This document shows, piece by piece, positions 1 through 8,273 of a DNA stretch of 45,504 bases. The notes below the pieces were generated by a model. That model did no database searches. It was not told the DNA's origin and saw only the letters and a program-made list of their open reading frames with translations. The position numbers and the translations under genes are program-made. Origin of the DNA: an uncultured Pelagibacteraceae bacterium (GTDB lineage Bacteria; Pseudomonadota; Alphaproteobacteria; Pelagibacterales; Pelagibacteraceae); NCBI GenBank assembly GCA_902542975.1, contig CACBWM010000010.1:1-45504 (forward strand), in the 5' to 3' direction. Each line of letters begins with the position of its first letter. The stretch's first letter is position 1.

Positions 1-651
1 AGTTTTGTTATTACGTTAATTACAGGCTCAATTGGATTATTACTTGCCGTTCAGGCTAATAATGTAATGCATGGTAAAAGCACTTACAAAACACTTTTAA
101 TTTGGCCTTATGCAATTGCGCCTGCGGTAGTCGGTGTAATGGCAAATTATTTTTTTAGTGAAAGATTTGGTCTTCTTTATCATTTATTTCACGAACTGTG
201 GGGATTTAATTGGTACGAAAGTGTGTTCGACTCTTATATTTACGTAATCATAGCTGGTTCTTGGAAGCAAATTAGTGCTAATTTTATTTTCTTCTTGGCT
301 GGACTTCAAGCTATACAAAAATCTGTAATTGAAGCATCAATGATTGACTGTAAAAATAGTTTTAGAAGATTTTGGACAATTACATTCCCATTATTAATGC
401 CAACTACATTCTTTTTAATAATTATTAATATAACGTATGCTTTCTTTGATACATTTGGAATTATTGATACCACAACAATAGGTGCTCCTTCCGGTGAAAC
501 AAGAACTCTAGTTTATAAAGCTTACATGGATGGATTTAGAGGACTGGATTTAGGAAGTGCAGGAGCTCAATCAATAATGATGATGTTGATTGTATTAGTA
601 ATTACGATTTTTCAATTTAGATATATCGAAGGGAAAATACATTATAATTAA
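1..651 (+). CDS. ugpA: sn-glycerol-3-phosphate ABC transporter permease UgpA, 3' part
   Basis: Inner-membrane permease half of the glycerol-3-phosphate/glycerophosphodiester importer. The frame is open from base 1, so the gene enters from the left. The first residues align with about residue 80 of E. coli UgpA as I recall it (WPYAIAPAV against LPYAVAPAV). The permease EAA-type loop is visible (IEASMIDCKNSFRRFWTITF), and so is the family ending QFRYIEGKIHYN. Its stop overlaps the next start by 1 nt. The missing N-terminus is almost certainly the inverted fragment at 19952-20137, beside ugpB. Identity is secure; whether the gene is really broken in the genome is not. Confidence 0.9.
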   Translation, partial: SFVITLITGSIGLLLAVQANNVMHGKSTYKTLLIWPYAIAPAVVGVMANYFFSERFGLLYHLFHELWGFNWYESVFDSYIYVIIAGSWKQISANFIFFLAGLQAIQKSVIEASMIDCKNSFRRFWTITFPLLMPTTFFLIIINITYAFFDTFGIIDTTTIGAPSGETRTLVYKAYMDGFRGLDLGSAGAQSIMMMLIVLVITIFQFRYIEGKIHYN

Positions 652-1472
652 TGACTAGATTTATCACATCAAGTTTTTCACATTTAATTTTACTCATTGG
701 AATACTAATCATGGTAGTTCCTGTATGGATGATTTTTGCTAGCTCGACGCACACGAGTTCAATGATTAATATGAATGGTCTCCAAATGTTTTTAGGAGAT
801 AGCTTTTATGAAAATTACTTACGAGTTTTATTATATCAGGGTGGTTTTTTTAAAGAGATAACAGCATTAAAAATGTTTTTTAATAGTTTTATCATGGCTA
901 CAGGAGTTGCAATATTATCCGTTGTTACATCTTTAATGGCTGCTTACGCGTTGGTTTATTACAGAATAAAATATGCAACATTATTGTTTTGGATTATATT
1001 TATTACAATTTTAGTACCATTAGAGTTAAGAATTTTCCCTACTTATTCAGTAATGGCTGAGCTTAATCTAGTGAATTCTTACTTTGGATTAATAGTTCCT
1101 ATTTCAGCATCAGCTATAGCAACATTATTCTTTCGACAATTTTATAAAACCGTTCCAGATGAATTACTTGAATCCGCAAAACTTGATGGAGCAAATACCT
1201 GGAGATTTTTTGTTGATTTTTTAATTCCTTTGTCAAAAACAATGATTGTAGCGATGTTAATATTTATGTTTGTTTTTGGCTACAATCAGTATCTATGGCC
1301 ATTATTGGTAACAACTTCAGAACAATATTGGACAGTGGTTATGGGATTAAAAATGATGTCGGGTTCAATTGTTCATCGTTTTGCTTTCGTGATGATGTCT
1401 ATGGTGCCACCAATTTTAATTATAATTGTGTTGCAGAAATATTTTATTAAGGGGGTTTTTCAAGATAAATGA
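651..1472 (+). CDS. ugpE: UgpE-type ABC transporter permease, first copy
   Basis: Second permease subunit of the glycerol-3-phosphate importer, 273 aa against about 280 for the family. It has about six membrane segments, and the cytoplasmic loop ELLESAKLDGANTWRFF is the ATPase-contacting EAA motif. The start overlaps the ugpA stop by one base (TAATG) and the 3' end overlaps the next gene by 4 nt, so the genes are translationally coupled. The next gene is a close paralogue. This copy lacks a short segment of about 8-10 residues that the second copy carries before its last membrane helix (about residues 233-240 here). Confidence 0.9.
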   Translation: MTRFITSSFSHLILLIGILIMVVPVWMIFASSTHTSSMINMNGLQMFLGDSFYENYLRVLLYQGGFFKEITALKMFFNSFIMATGVAILSVVTSLMAAYALVYYRIKYATLLFWIIFITILVPLELRIFPTYSVMAELNLVNSYFGLIVPISASAIATLFFRQFYKTVPDELLESAKLDGANTWRFFVDFLIPLSKTMIVAMLIFMFVFGYNQYLWPLLVTTSEQYWTVVMGLKMMSGSIVHRFAFVMMSMVPPILIIIVLQKYFIKGVFQDK

Positions 1473-2320
1473 AAATTAAACCACTTCAAATAATTGCTCA
1501 TATTATTTTAATACTAGGAGTCTTGTTAATGGTAGTTCCTATTTGGATATCTTTTGCAAGTTCTTCGCATGACTCTGTAACTATATTAACCGAAGGTATG
1601 AAGTTTCATATAGGTGATCAGCTAGCAAGAAACTATAACGAAGTTTTAAATGAAAAAGGTGGTTGGTCAGAAGAAGTGACTGCTGCAAAAATGTTTATTA
1701 ATAGTTTTATAATGGCATTAGGAATTGCAACACTTAAGGTAGTTATTTCAGCAATGTCAGCATATGCTTTGGTTTATTATAGATTTAAATTAGCTGTACC
1801 AATTTTTTGGTTAATCTTTATTACTCTACTTGTTCCTTTGGAGGTAAGGATTTTTCCAAGCTATAAAATTGTATCTGATTTAGGTTTAACAAATTCATAT
1901 ACAGGCCTTATCCTTCCATTAGTTGCTTCAGCTACAGCAACATTTTTCTTCAGACAATTTTATAAAACAATTCCAGATGAACTCTTGGAGTCAGCAAAAT
2001 TAGACGGAGCAAATGCTTGGAGTTTTTTCATAGATTTCTTGGTTCCATTATCTAAAACCATGATAGCAGCAATGTTTATCTTTATGTTTGTATATGGATA
2101 CAGCCAATATTTATGGCCACTAATAATGACAACTGCAGAAGAATACTGGACTGTTGTAATGGGAATGAAGATTATTTACACAGAAAGCTATGAAGGAGTT
2201 GCTCTGCCAAGAACTGCAGAAAGATTTGCGTATATCATTTTGTCAATGATCCCACCAGTTTTAGTGGTAGTATTTTTACAAAAATGGTTCATAAAAGGAT
2301 TAATTCAAACGGAGAAATAA
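1469..2320 (+). CDS. ugpE: UgpE-type ABC transporter permease, second tandem copy
   Basis: Paralogue of the preceding gene, 283 aa. It shares long blocks with it (for example SFIMA, AYALVYYR, FFRQFYKT, DELLESAKLDGAN, SKTMI, QYLWPL), and by eye well over half the residues agree. The usual order is ugpB-A-E-C with one ugpE, so this operon codes for one extra permease. An insertion around residues 236-250 (YTESYEGVALPRTAER) distinguishes it and lies near a periplasm-facing loop. Either copy could pair with UgpA, or the two could form their own pair. The family call is certain; the separate role is unknown. Confidence 0.88.
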   Translation: MKIKPLQIIAHIILILGVLLMVVPIWISFASSSHDSVTILTEGMKFHIGDQLARNYNEVLNEKGGWSEEVTAAKMFINSFIMALGIATLKVVISAMSAYALVYYRFKLAVPIFWLIFITLLVPLEVRIFPSYKIVSDLGLTNSYTGLILPLVASATATFFFRQFYKTIPDELLESAKLDGANAWSFFIDFLVPLSKTMIAAMFIFMFVYGYSQYLWPLIMTTAEEYWTVVMGMKIIYTESYEGVALPRTAERFAYIILSMIPPVLVVVFLQKWFIKGLIQTEK

Positions 2321-3373
2321 ATGAGCTTTTTAGATTTAAAAAATGTGACTAAGATTTACCCAAATGGAACTAAGGCTGTTCATGAAACTTCATTAAGTGT
2401 TGATGAAGGTGAGTTTATGGTTTTTGTAGGACCTAGTGGATGTGGAAAATCAACTTTATTAAGAATGGTTGCAGGATTAGAGGATATTACAGAGGGTGAT
2501 ATTAATCTTGATGGAAAATTAATTAATGAGGTAGATCCGTCTGAAAGAGATGTAGCAATGGTGTTTCAGAACTATGCATTATACCCACATATGAATGTTT
2601 ATAATAACTTGGCTTATGGTCTAAAAAACAGAGGAATTGACAAAGAAACAATTGAGCAAAAAGTAAATGATGCAGCTAAGCTGCTACAAATTTCAGATTA
2701 TTTACAGAGAAAACCTTCAATGTTATCCGGAGGTCAAAGACAAAGAGTTGCAATGGGTAGAGCAATTGTTAGAAATCCTAAAATATTCTTATTTGATGAA
2801 CCTCTTTCAAACTTAGATGCAAAATTAAGAATTCAGATGAGACTTGAAATCAAAAAACTTCAGCAGAAAGTTGGAGTAACAAGCATATTTGTTACGCATG
2901 ATCAAGTAGAGGCCATGACACTTGCTGATAGATTAGCAGTTATTAACAATGGAATTATTGAACAGCTTGGAACTCCTATTGAGATATATGATAATCCAAA
3001 ATCATTATTTGTTGCTGGTTTTATTGGCTCACCTCAAATGAATTTTTTAGATGGTAATATAAAAAATAAAACATTATCTGCAGAAGGTTTTGAAATTAAA
3101 GATATTGATAGTGACTTTGAGGGAGAAGTAAAATTAGGAATAAGACCTGAACATTTAAGTCAAAGTGAAAATAGTTTAATTAATTTAAAAGTAGACTTAG
3201 TGGAACAACTTGGTTCGGATAATCTTGTTTATGGTCAATTAAAAGACAAAAAAGACTTTTGTTATAGGTGTCCGGGAAATCTAACTATTGAAAAAGGTGC
3301 TGATCTAAGTCTTAATATTGAGAACAATAAATATTATATTTTTGATAAAAGCACTGGCAAAAGAGTTAATTAA
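2321..3373 (+). CDS. ugpC: ABC transporter ATP-binding protein UgpC (MalK type)
   Basis: ATPase driving the glycerol-3-phosphate importer, 350 aa, the normal length. Walker A is GPSGCGKST (about residues 38-46), the Q-loop follows in VFQNYALYPHM, the signature is LSGGQRQR, Walker B is IFLFDEPLSNLDAKLR, and the switch histidine is in FVTHDQVEA. A C-terminal MalK-like regulatory domain follows (GIRPEHL), which in MalK/UgpC proteins takes part in allosteric control. It starts on the base after the upstream stop. Position and sequence both favour UgpC over other MalK-type ATPases. Confidence 0.92.
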   Translation: MSFLDLKNVTKIYPNGTKAVHETSLSVDEGEFMVFVGPSGCGKSTLLRMVAGLEDITEGDINLDGKLINEVDPSERDVAMVFQNYALYPHMNVYNNLAYGLKNRGIDKETIEQKVNDAAKLLQISDYLQRKPSMLSGGQRQRVAMGRAIVRNPKIFLFDEPLSNLDAKLRIQMRLEIKKLQQKVGVTSIFVTHDQVEAMTLADRLAVINNGIIEQLGTPIEIYDNPKSLFVAGFIGSPQMNFLDGNIKNKTLSAEGFEIKDIDSDFEGEVKLGIRPEHLSQSENSLINLKVDLVEQLGSDNLVYGQLKDKKDFCYRCPGNLTIEKGADLSLNIENNKYYIFDKSTGKRVN

Positions 3374-3375
3374 TT

Positions 3376-4299
3376 TTGATTTTAAGCAAACCAAATCATA
3401 TAAAAATTTATGGTCACCGAGGAGCAAGAGGAGATCTTCCCGAAAACACTCTAGAAAGTTTTAAATACTTATTTGAAAACAATATTAATGCATACGAAAC
3501 TGATATTTTGATTTCAAAAGATTTTATTCCTGTGATTACTCACGACTTTAGATTAGATCCAAGTCTTACAAAAGATAACGAGGGAAATTGGATAGAGGAT
3601 GAAAATATAAAAATATATGATTTAACTTATGAAGAACTTTTAAAATTTGATGTTGGATCTTTAAATAAGTTATCTAGATATGGAAGAAGATTTGTTAATC
3701 AAAAAACTTTAGAAAATCAAAAGATACCGAAACTTTCTGAATTATTAAATTTATCCTCAAAATACATATCTGAAAATCTATTAATAAATTTAGAAATTAA
3801 ATCTACGCCTGATGAGGAAAATCTAACGCCGACTCCAGAAGAAATGGTTAAACTAGTTATGCAAGAGGTAAATAAGTCAACCTTACAAAATAAAATAATT
3901 GTTTCATCATTTGATTGGCGAACACTGACAGAAATGAAAAAACTTTACCCTGAAATTTCAAGAGCTTATTTAACTTTTCAACAACAGGCTGGAATTAAAA
4001 TTAAAAATACAATTTATAATAGATCTCCATGGATGAGTTACATGCCCTTTTTTGAAAATCATGAATTACCGAAAATTATAAAATCACAAGGCGGAGAAGC
4101 TTGGCATCCATACCACAAAGATATTACAAAAAAACTAGTAGATATTTCTCATCAAGAAAATTTGCCAGTGAACGTTTGGACAGTAAACAAAGATTACGAC
4201 ATGTTAAAAATGGTTGAGTATGGTGTAGATGGTATCATGACAGATTATCCATTGAAGCTTAAAGAACTTTGTGAGAAAGAAAATATAAACTGGTTTTAG
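3376..4299 (+). CDS. glpQ: Glycerophosphodiester phosphodiesterase
   Basis: Hydrolyses glycerophosphodiesters to sn-glycerol-3-phosphate and an alcohol. The GDPD motif YGHRGARGDLPENTLESF is at residues 12-29 with its catalytic histidine, and YETDILISKDFIPVITHD gives the metal-binding Glu/Asp and second His. The C-terminus has NVWTVNK and GVDGIMTDYP, typical of the family. There is no signal peptide, so it acts in the cytosol, as UgpQ does, on diesters imported by Ugp. The start is TTG two bases after the ugpC stop; no ATG precedes the catalytic motif. The next gene codes for another phosphoester enzyme. Confidence 0.92.
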   Translation: MILSKPNHIKIYGHRGARGDLPENTLESFKYLFENNINAYETDILISKDFIPVITHDFRLDPSLTKDNEGNWIEDENIKIYDLTYEELLKFDVGSLNKLSRYGRRFVNQKTLENQKIPKLSELLNLSSKYISENLLINLEIKSTPDEENLTPTPEEMVKLVMQEVNKSTLQNKIIVSSFDWRTLTEMKKLYPEISRAYLTFQQQAGIKIKNTIYNRSPWMSYMPFFENHELPKIIKSQGGEAWHPYHKDITKKLVDISHQENLPVNVWTVNKDYDMLKMVEYGVDGIMTDYPLKLKELCEKENINWF

Positions 4300-4308
4300 T
4301 TTATTTTA

Positions 4309-5028
4309 ATGGATTTAAATATAGTTAGTAATGAGGAAAAATTTTTAGCTGGAAAACTTGAAGGATATACTTTAAAAGGTGCTGAAAATAAATTTGATGA
4401 CAAAGGAAATCCTTTACCCTTTCCAGGTTGTACAATAATTTGTAATATTCCTCTTAATACCAATTTATCCGATGAAATTAGTAGTTTTCAAAAAAAAATA
4501 AAAAATTTTAATCCAGAAAAAACTTATTTCTATTTACCTCAATCTAGTTTTCATATGACGTTATTTGATTGTTGTAATTTAAATACAAAAAATACAAATA
4601 ATTGGCCATCAGATATAGATCTTGATATGGATCACAAAGATATAGCTTTTGAATTAAATAAAAGAATTAAAAACTATAATTTTCCAAAAGAATTTAATCT
4701 TAAACTAAAAACATTTTTTGGTGGTTATAGTATTATTTTAGAACCTTTTTCTAAAAAGGATGAAAAAATTCTTAGAAATTGTAGAGATGAACTAAGTAGC
4801 TTATTAAAAATTAAATTTGAAAACCATCAAAGATATACTTTTCATATTACTTTGGCATATATCTTAAGAGAGCTTAGTGAGATTGAAATAAGTAATTTAA
4901 TTGAATTTAATAAAAAACTATTTTTAGACTTTAGTAAAAAATTTCCAAAAATTACTTTTTCAAAACCTGAAATGTGTACTTTTGAGAACATGTTAGAATT
5001 TAAAAGTGTTAATCATTCCAGTCTGTAA
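4309..5028 (+). CDS. 2H phosphoesterase superfamily protein (DUF1868-like)
   Basis: 239 aa. Two HxT motifs set about 100 residues apart, SFHMTLFDCC (near residue 82) and TFHITLAYIL (near 180), are the paired histidines of 2H phosphoesterases. These enzymes open 2',3'-cyclic phosphates or related cyclic phosphodiesters. The N-terminal block KFDDKGNPLPFPGCTIIC resembles the DUF1868 subfamily as I remember it. It sits between the glycerophosphodiesterase and glycerol kinase genes, which suggests a substrate related to glycerophosphate, but this is inference. No signal peptide is seen. The fold is likely; the reaction is unknown. Confidence 0.72.
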   Translation: MDLNIVSNEEKFLAGKLEGYTLKGAENKFDDKGNPLPFPGCTIICNIPLNTNLSDEISSFQKKIKNFNPEKTYFYLPQSSFHMTLFDCCNLNTKNTNNWPSDIDLDMDHKDIAFELNKRIKNYNFPKEFNLKLKTFFGGYSIILEPFSKKDEKILRNCRDELSSLLKIKFENHQRYTFHITLAYILRELSEIEISNLIEFNKKLFLDFSKKFPKITFSKPEMCTFENMLEFKSVNHSSL

Positions 5029-5073
5029 CAGTTTTTACTTTTAGAAAAAAAAATTTAGGTATAGACTTAAATT

Positions 5074-6552
5074 GTGAAAAAATTTCTTGTTGCTATTGAC
5101 CAAGGCACAACATCAACTAGAGCAATTCTCTTTGATTTAGATGGTAATATAAAATTTACATCCCAGTTTGAATTTAATCAATATTTTCCAAAAAATGGAT
5201 GGGTGGAGCATAATCCAAACGAAATTTGGCTTACAACTCTAAAAGCGTTGAAAAAAGTAATAAAAAAAGCATCACTATTAAGAGGAAAAATATTAAGTAT
5301 AGGAATAACTAACCAGAGAGAGACAACTATTCTTTGGAATAAGAAAACAGGAAAACCAGTCTACAACGCAATTGTTTGGCAAGATAGAAGAACCCAAGAC
5401 TATTGTGAAGAGTTAAAGAAAAAAAATTATGAAAAAATTTTTAGAAAAAAAACTGGATTATTTATTGACCCATATTTTTCTGCAACTAAAATTAAATGGA
5501 TACTAGAAAACGTAAAAAATGTTAAGAAACTTTTAAAATCAAATAATTTATTATTTGGTACTGTAGATACTTTCCTTATTTGGAAACTTACTAATGGGCA
5601 ACATCATTTAACAGAAGCAACTAATGCTTGTAGGACCATGTTATTTAACATTAATAATAATAAATGGGATAAAGAAATCTTAAAAAAACTTAAAATTTCT
5701 GAAAATATTTTGCCAAAAGTTAAAAATTCAGCTGATAATTTTGGTTTAACAAGTAAGAGAATTGTCGGCAGTGAAATACCAATATCAGCAGTTCTAGGAG
5801 ACCAACAAGCAGCTGCAGTAGGACAGTCATGCTTTGAAAGAGGTTCAGTAAAAAGCACATATGGAACTGGTGCCTTTGTCATAATGAATACTGGTTCAAA
5901 AAAAATTTATTCTAAAAATAAATTATTAACAACAATATGTTACAGATTGAATGGAAAAAATACTTATGCTCTTGAAGGATCTATTTTTATTGCAGGTGCA
6001 GGTGTACAATGGTTAAGAGATAAATTAAAATTTATTAACAATGCTTTTGATACGGAAACAATTGCTCAATCAAAAAAAAATAATGAGGGTGTATACGTTG
6101 TGCCTGCCTTCAGTGGAATGGGAGCACCTTATTGGAGGCCTGATGCAAGAGGGGTAATAACAGGTTTAACAAGAAATAGTGATTGGAAAACCTTAGTTAG
6201 AGCAGTATTAGAGTCAGTTGCCTATCAAAGTAATGATTTATTTAATGCAATGAAAAAAGATGGTTTAAAACCAACTAAACTTAAGATTGATGGAGGCATG
6301 GTAAAAAACAACTGGTTTTCGCAATTTTTATCTGACATCATAAATATAAATACAGAAAGACCAAAGGTATTAGAAACAACTGGTTTAGGAGTAGCTTTAC
6401 TAGCTGGATATCAAATTGGATTATTTAAATCATTATATCAAATCAAGAGGAAATGGAAAAAAGATAAAATTTTTAAGCCTAAAATAAACCGAAAAGTTAG
6501 GAACGATTTAATAAATGGTTGGAAATTATCAGTTCAGAAAGCTCTATTATAA
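5074..6552 (+). CDS. glpK: Glycerol kinase
   Basis: Phosphorylates glycerol with ATP to sn-glycerol-3-phosphate in the cytosol; 492 aa, normal length. The FGGY-kinase signatures are present: DQGTTSTRAILFD (residues 8-20), TNQRETTILWN, IVWQDRRT, GDQQAAAVGQ, TYGTGAF and the C-terminal DGGMVKNNWFSQFLSDI. The start is GTG; the protein begins MKKFLVAIDQGTT, as expected for the family. In this operon it would recover glycerol released from glycerophosphodiesters or taken up freely, feeding the same pool that Ugp and the phosphodiesterase supply and GlpD oxidises. Confidence 0.95.
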   Translation: MKKFLVAIDQGTTSTRAILFDLDGNIKFTSQFEFNQYFPKNGWVEHNPNEIWLTTLKALKKVIKKASLLRGKILSIGITNQRETTILWNKKTGKPVYNAIVWQDRRTQDYCEELKKKNYEKIFRKKTGLFIDPYFSATKIKWILENVKNVKKLLKSNNLLFGTVDTFLIWKLTNGQHHLTEATNACRTMLFNINNNKWDKEILKKLKISENILPKVKNSADNFGLTSKRIVGSEIPISAVLGDQQAAAVGQSCFERGSVKSTYGTGAFVIMNTGSKKIYSKNKLLTTICYRLNGKNTYALEGSIFIAGAGVQWLRDKLKFINNAFDTETIAQSKKNNEGVYVVPAFSGMGAPYWRPDARGVITGLTRNSDWKTLVRAVLESVAYQSNDLFNAMKKDGLKPTKLKIDGGMVKNNWFSQFLSDIININTERPKVLETTGLGVALLAGYQIGLFKSLYQIKRKWKKDKIFKPKINRKVRNDLINGWKLSVQKALL

Positions 6553-6582
6553 AAAATACAGATAAAAATTTAATTGTCGTTT

Positions 6583-7137
6583 ATGAAATATATAAATTTT
6601 ATTCTTTTATTTTTGCTAAGTATTTTTAATTCAAATTATTCACAGGCTAATGATTTAGTAATAAGCGAACTGCAGAAGGGTGGGAAAATTGTATTTATAA
6701 GACATTCACTTGCACCTGGAAATGGAGATCCTAACAATATTGATTTAACAAAATGTGATACTCAAAGAAATTTAAATCAAGAGGGCATAGAGCAATCAAA
6801 AAATATTGGAAAATTATTTAGCGAAAATAATATTCAAATTGATAAAGTGTTATCTAGTGAATGGTGTAGATGCAAAGATACCGCAAGATTTGCCTTTAAT
6901 AATTATGAAACCTTCAAAGGTTTAAACTCATTTTATCAAGAGAAGTTCTACAAATATAAGGATGAACAAATTAAAAGTTTAAAAAAATATATATCAAAAT
7001 GGAATGGTGAGAAAAATCTTATTTTAGTAACACATTTTGTAGTTATTTCAGAAATGTTAAATTTTGGTACATCATCTGGTGAAATTGTTGTTATAGATAA
7101 AGATTATAAATTTATAGGAAGTATTGAAACCATGTAG
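6583..7137 (+). CDS. Secreted histidine phosphatase family protein
   Basis: 184 aa from ATG 6583, the start preferred over an upstream TTG because it gives a clean signal peptide (MKYINFILLFLLSIF, cleavage near SQA-ND). The mature protein has the phosphatase phosphohistidine loop as IRHSLAPG, then CDTQRNLNQEG, SSEWCRCKDTA and the second catalytic histidine in LVTHFV. This small, exported branch of the phosphoglycerate-mutase superfamily has no well-settled substrate that I know. It lies 21-30 nt behind glpK, so it may belong to the same transcript and act in the periplasm on a phosphoester. Confidence 0.75.
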   Translation: MKYINFILLFLLSIFNSNYSQANDLVISELQKGGKIVFIRHSLAPGNGDPNNIDLTKCDTQRNLNQEGIEQSKNIGKLFSENNIQIDKVLSSEWCRCKDTARFAFNNYETFKGLNSFYQEKFYKYKDEQIKSLKKYISKWNGEKNLILVTHFVVISEMLNFGTSSGEIVVIDKDYKFIGSIETM

Positions 7138-7165
7138 TAATTATACATGAGTATTATATTTAATT

Positions 7166-8020
7166 ATGAAAGTTGGATTTATAGGTGTTGGATGGATGGG
7201 TTTTGGTATTGCAAATAATATCCTTAAAAATAATCACGAATTATTTGTAATTGCTAACAAGAATAGAAAGCCAATTGATAGAATAGTTAAAGAGGGTGCA
7301 AAAGAAGTTAAATCCTATGAAGAACTTTGTAAAAATGGATTAGATGCTTTGTTTTTATGCGTAACGAATTCTCCTATAGCTCATGAAATTGGAAAAAAAA
7401 TAGTTTCATTACTATCTGATAAAACAATTGTCATTGATATTACTACTCATAATCAAAATGGATCTGTTAAAATGGAGCAAATATTAAATGCAAACAATAT
7501 TCCTTATTTAGAGTGCCCTGTAATGGGAGGTCCTGTTCAAGCGGAAGAGGGAATACTGGGAGGAATTGTTGGTGGATCTGAGGAAAATTTAAAAAGATCA
7601 GAAGAACTTTTAAAATGTTTTTGTAAAAATTATTATCATTTTGGTGGGATTGGAAATGGCGCAAAAACAAAATTATTAAATAATTTTCTATCTTTAGGAA
7701 CAGCAACATATGTAATTGAATTAATAAAAGCTGCAAAAAAATTAGATATTGATTTAGATAAACTTTATAAGGTAGCTCAATTAGGCTCAGGCAATTCTAA
7801 TGCTTTAAAGAGAATTTTTGATAAGGTTTTAGAGGATGATTACACAGGTTTTAAATTTACAGCGACTAATACACTAAAAGATTTAACGTATATCACAGAC
7901 TTACTAAAAGGCATGGATAATGCAGAGAAATTATCAGATTTATCAAAATCATTTTATAAAAAAGCTGTTGATGATGGTGATGGTGAACTTTTTATAAGTG
8001 AATTAATAAAAAAAAATTAA
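7166..8020 (+). CDS. NAD(P)-dependent dehydrogenase, 3-hydroxyisobutyrate dehydrogenase family
   Basis: 284 aa beta-hydroxyacid dehydrogenase. The N-terminal Rossmann motif is GFIGVGWMGFG (residues 4-14), the substrate-binding block is CPVMGGPVQAEEG (about 118-130), and the catalytic lysine lies in GAKTKLLNNF (about 166-175). Members reduce or oxidise small beta-hydroxyacids such as 3-hydroxyisobutyrate, tartronate semialdehyde or gamma-hydroxybutyrate. The substrate cannot be read from the sequence. It is the last gene of the glycerol-phosphate operon and its stop overlaps the convergent small gene by 4 nt in a shared TTAA. Confidence 0.85.
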   Translation: MKVGFIGVGWMGFGIANNILKNNHELFVIANKNRKPIDRIVKEGAKEVKSYEELCKNGLDALFLCVTNSPIAHEIGKKIVSLLSDKTIVIDITTHNQNGSVKMEQILNANNIPYLECPVMGGPVQAEEGILGGIVGGSEENLKRSEELLKCFCKNYYHFGGIGNGAKTKLLNNFLSLGTATYVIELIKAAKKLDIDLDKLYKVAQLGSGNSNALKRIFDKVLEDDYTGFKFTATNTLKDLTYITDLLKGMDNAEKLSDLSKSFYKKAVDDGDGELFISELIKKN

Positions 8021-8196
8021 TCTTTTTTTTCTTCTTTTTCTTTTTCAGCAAAAAATAAAGCGATCGCAAATAAAGTTGTCCATGCAATTCCTAATAAAGC
8101 TTTTGGACTAGTTTCAGCACTCCATATATCTAAAAAGATTGCACCTAATGCAAGACCGACGAGATAAATAACAATTGCAATATTTGTTTTGCTCAT
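8017..8196 (-). CDS. Small membrane protein, 59 aa
   Basis: An intact 59-codon frame on the minus strand, reading MSKTNIAIVIYLVGLALGAI at its N-terminus. It has two hydrophobic stretches (about residues 5-23 and 33-50) separated by DIWSAETSPK, and ends in a charged tail rich in Lys and Glu. This two-helix layout suits a small inner-membrane protein. It fills the gap between the dehydrogenase gene and tRNA-Leu, and its stop is interlocked with the convergent gene (TTAA, 8017-8020). I do not recognise a family. The layout and the clean end-to-end fit argue that it is real. Confidence 0.65.
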   Translation of the reverse strand: MSKTNIAIVIYLVGLALGAIFLDIWSAETSPKALLGIAWTTLFAIALFFAEKEKEEKKD

Positions 8197-8231
8197 ATCA
8201 ATTAAGCTAATGTTTTACACTATTATTCTAA

Positions 8232-8260
8232 TTGGACAATTATAAACAATCATATATAAA
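8232..8260 (+). promoter_or_regulatory. Sigma-70-type promoter for tRNA-Leu (and tig)
   Basis: TTGGAC at 8232-8237 and TATAAA at 8255-8260 are separated by 17 nt. The -10 box ends 13 nt before the tRNA-Leu 5' end. The position, spacing and match to the consensus agree. Because tig follows the tRNA by 6 nt, this promoter probably also drives tig. Confidence 0.6.
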
Positions 8261-8273
8261 GCACCAATAATTT

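Noticed and set aside
651..2320. Tandem ugpE genes as an assembly duplication
   Set aside because: The two copies differ at many positions and by an indel, so they are true paralogues and not a repeated stretch.
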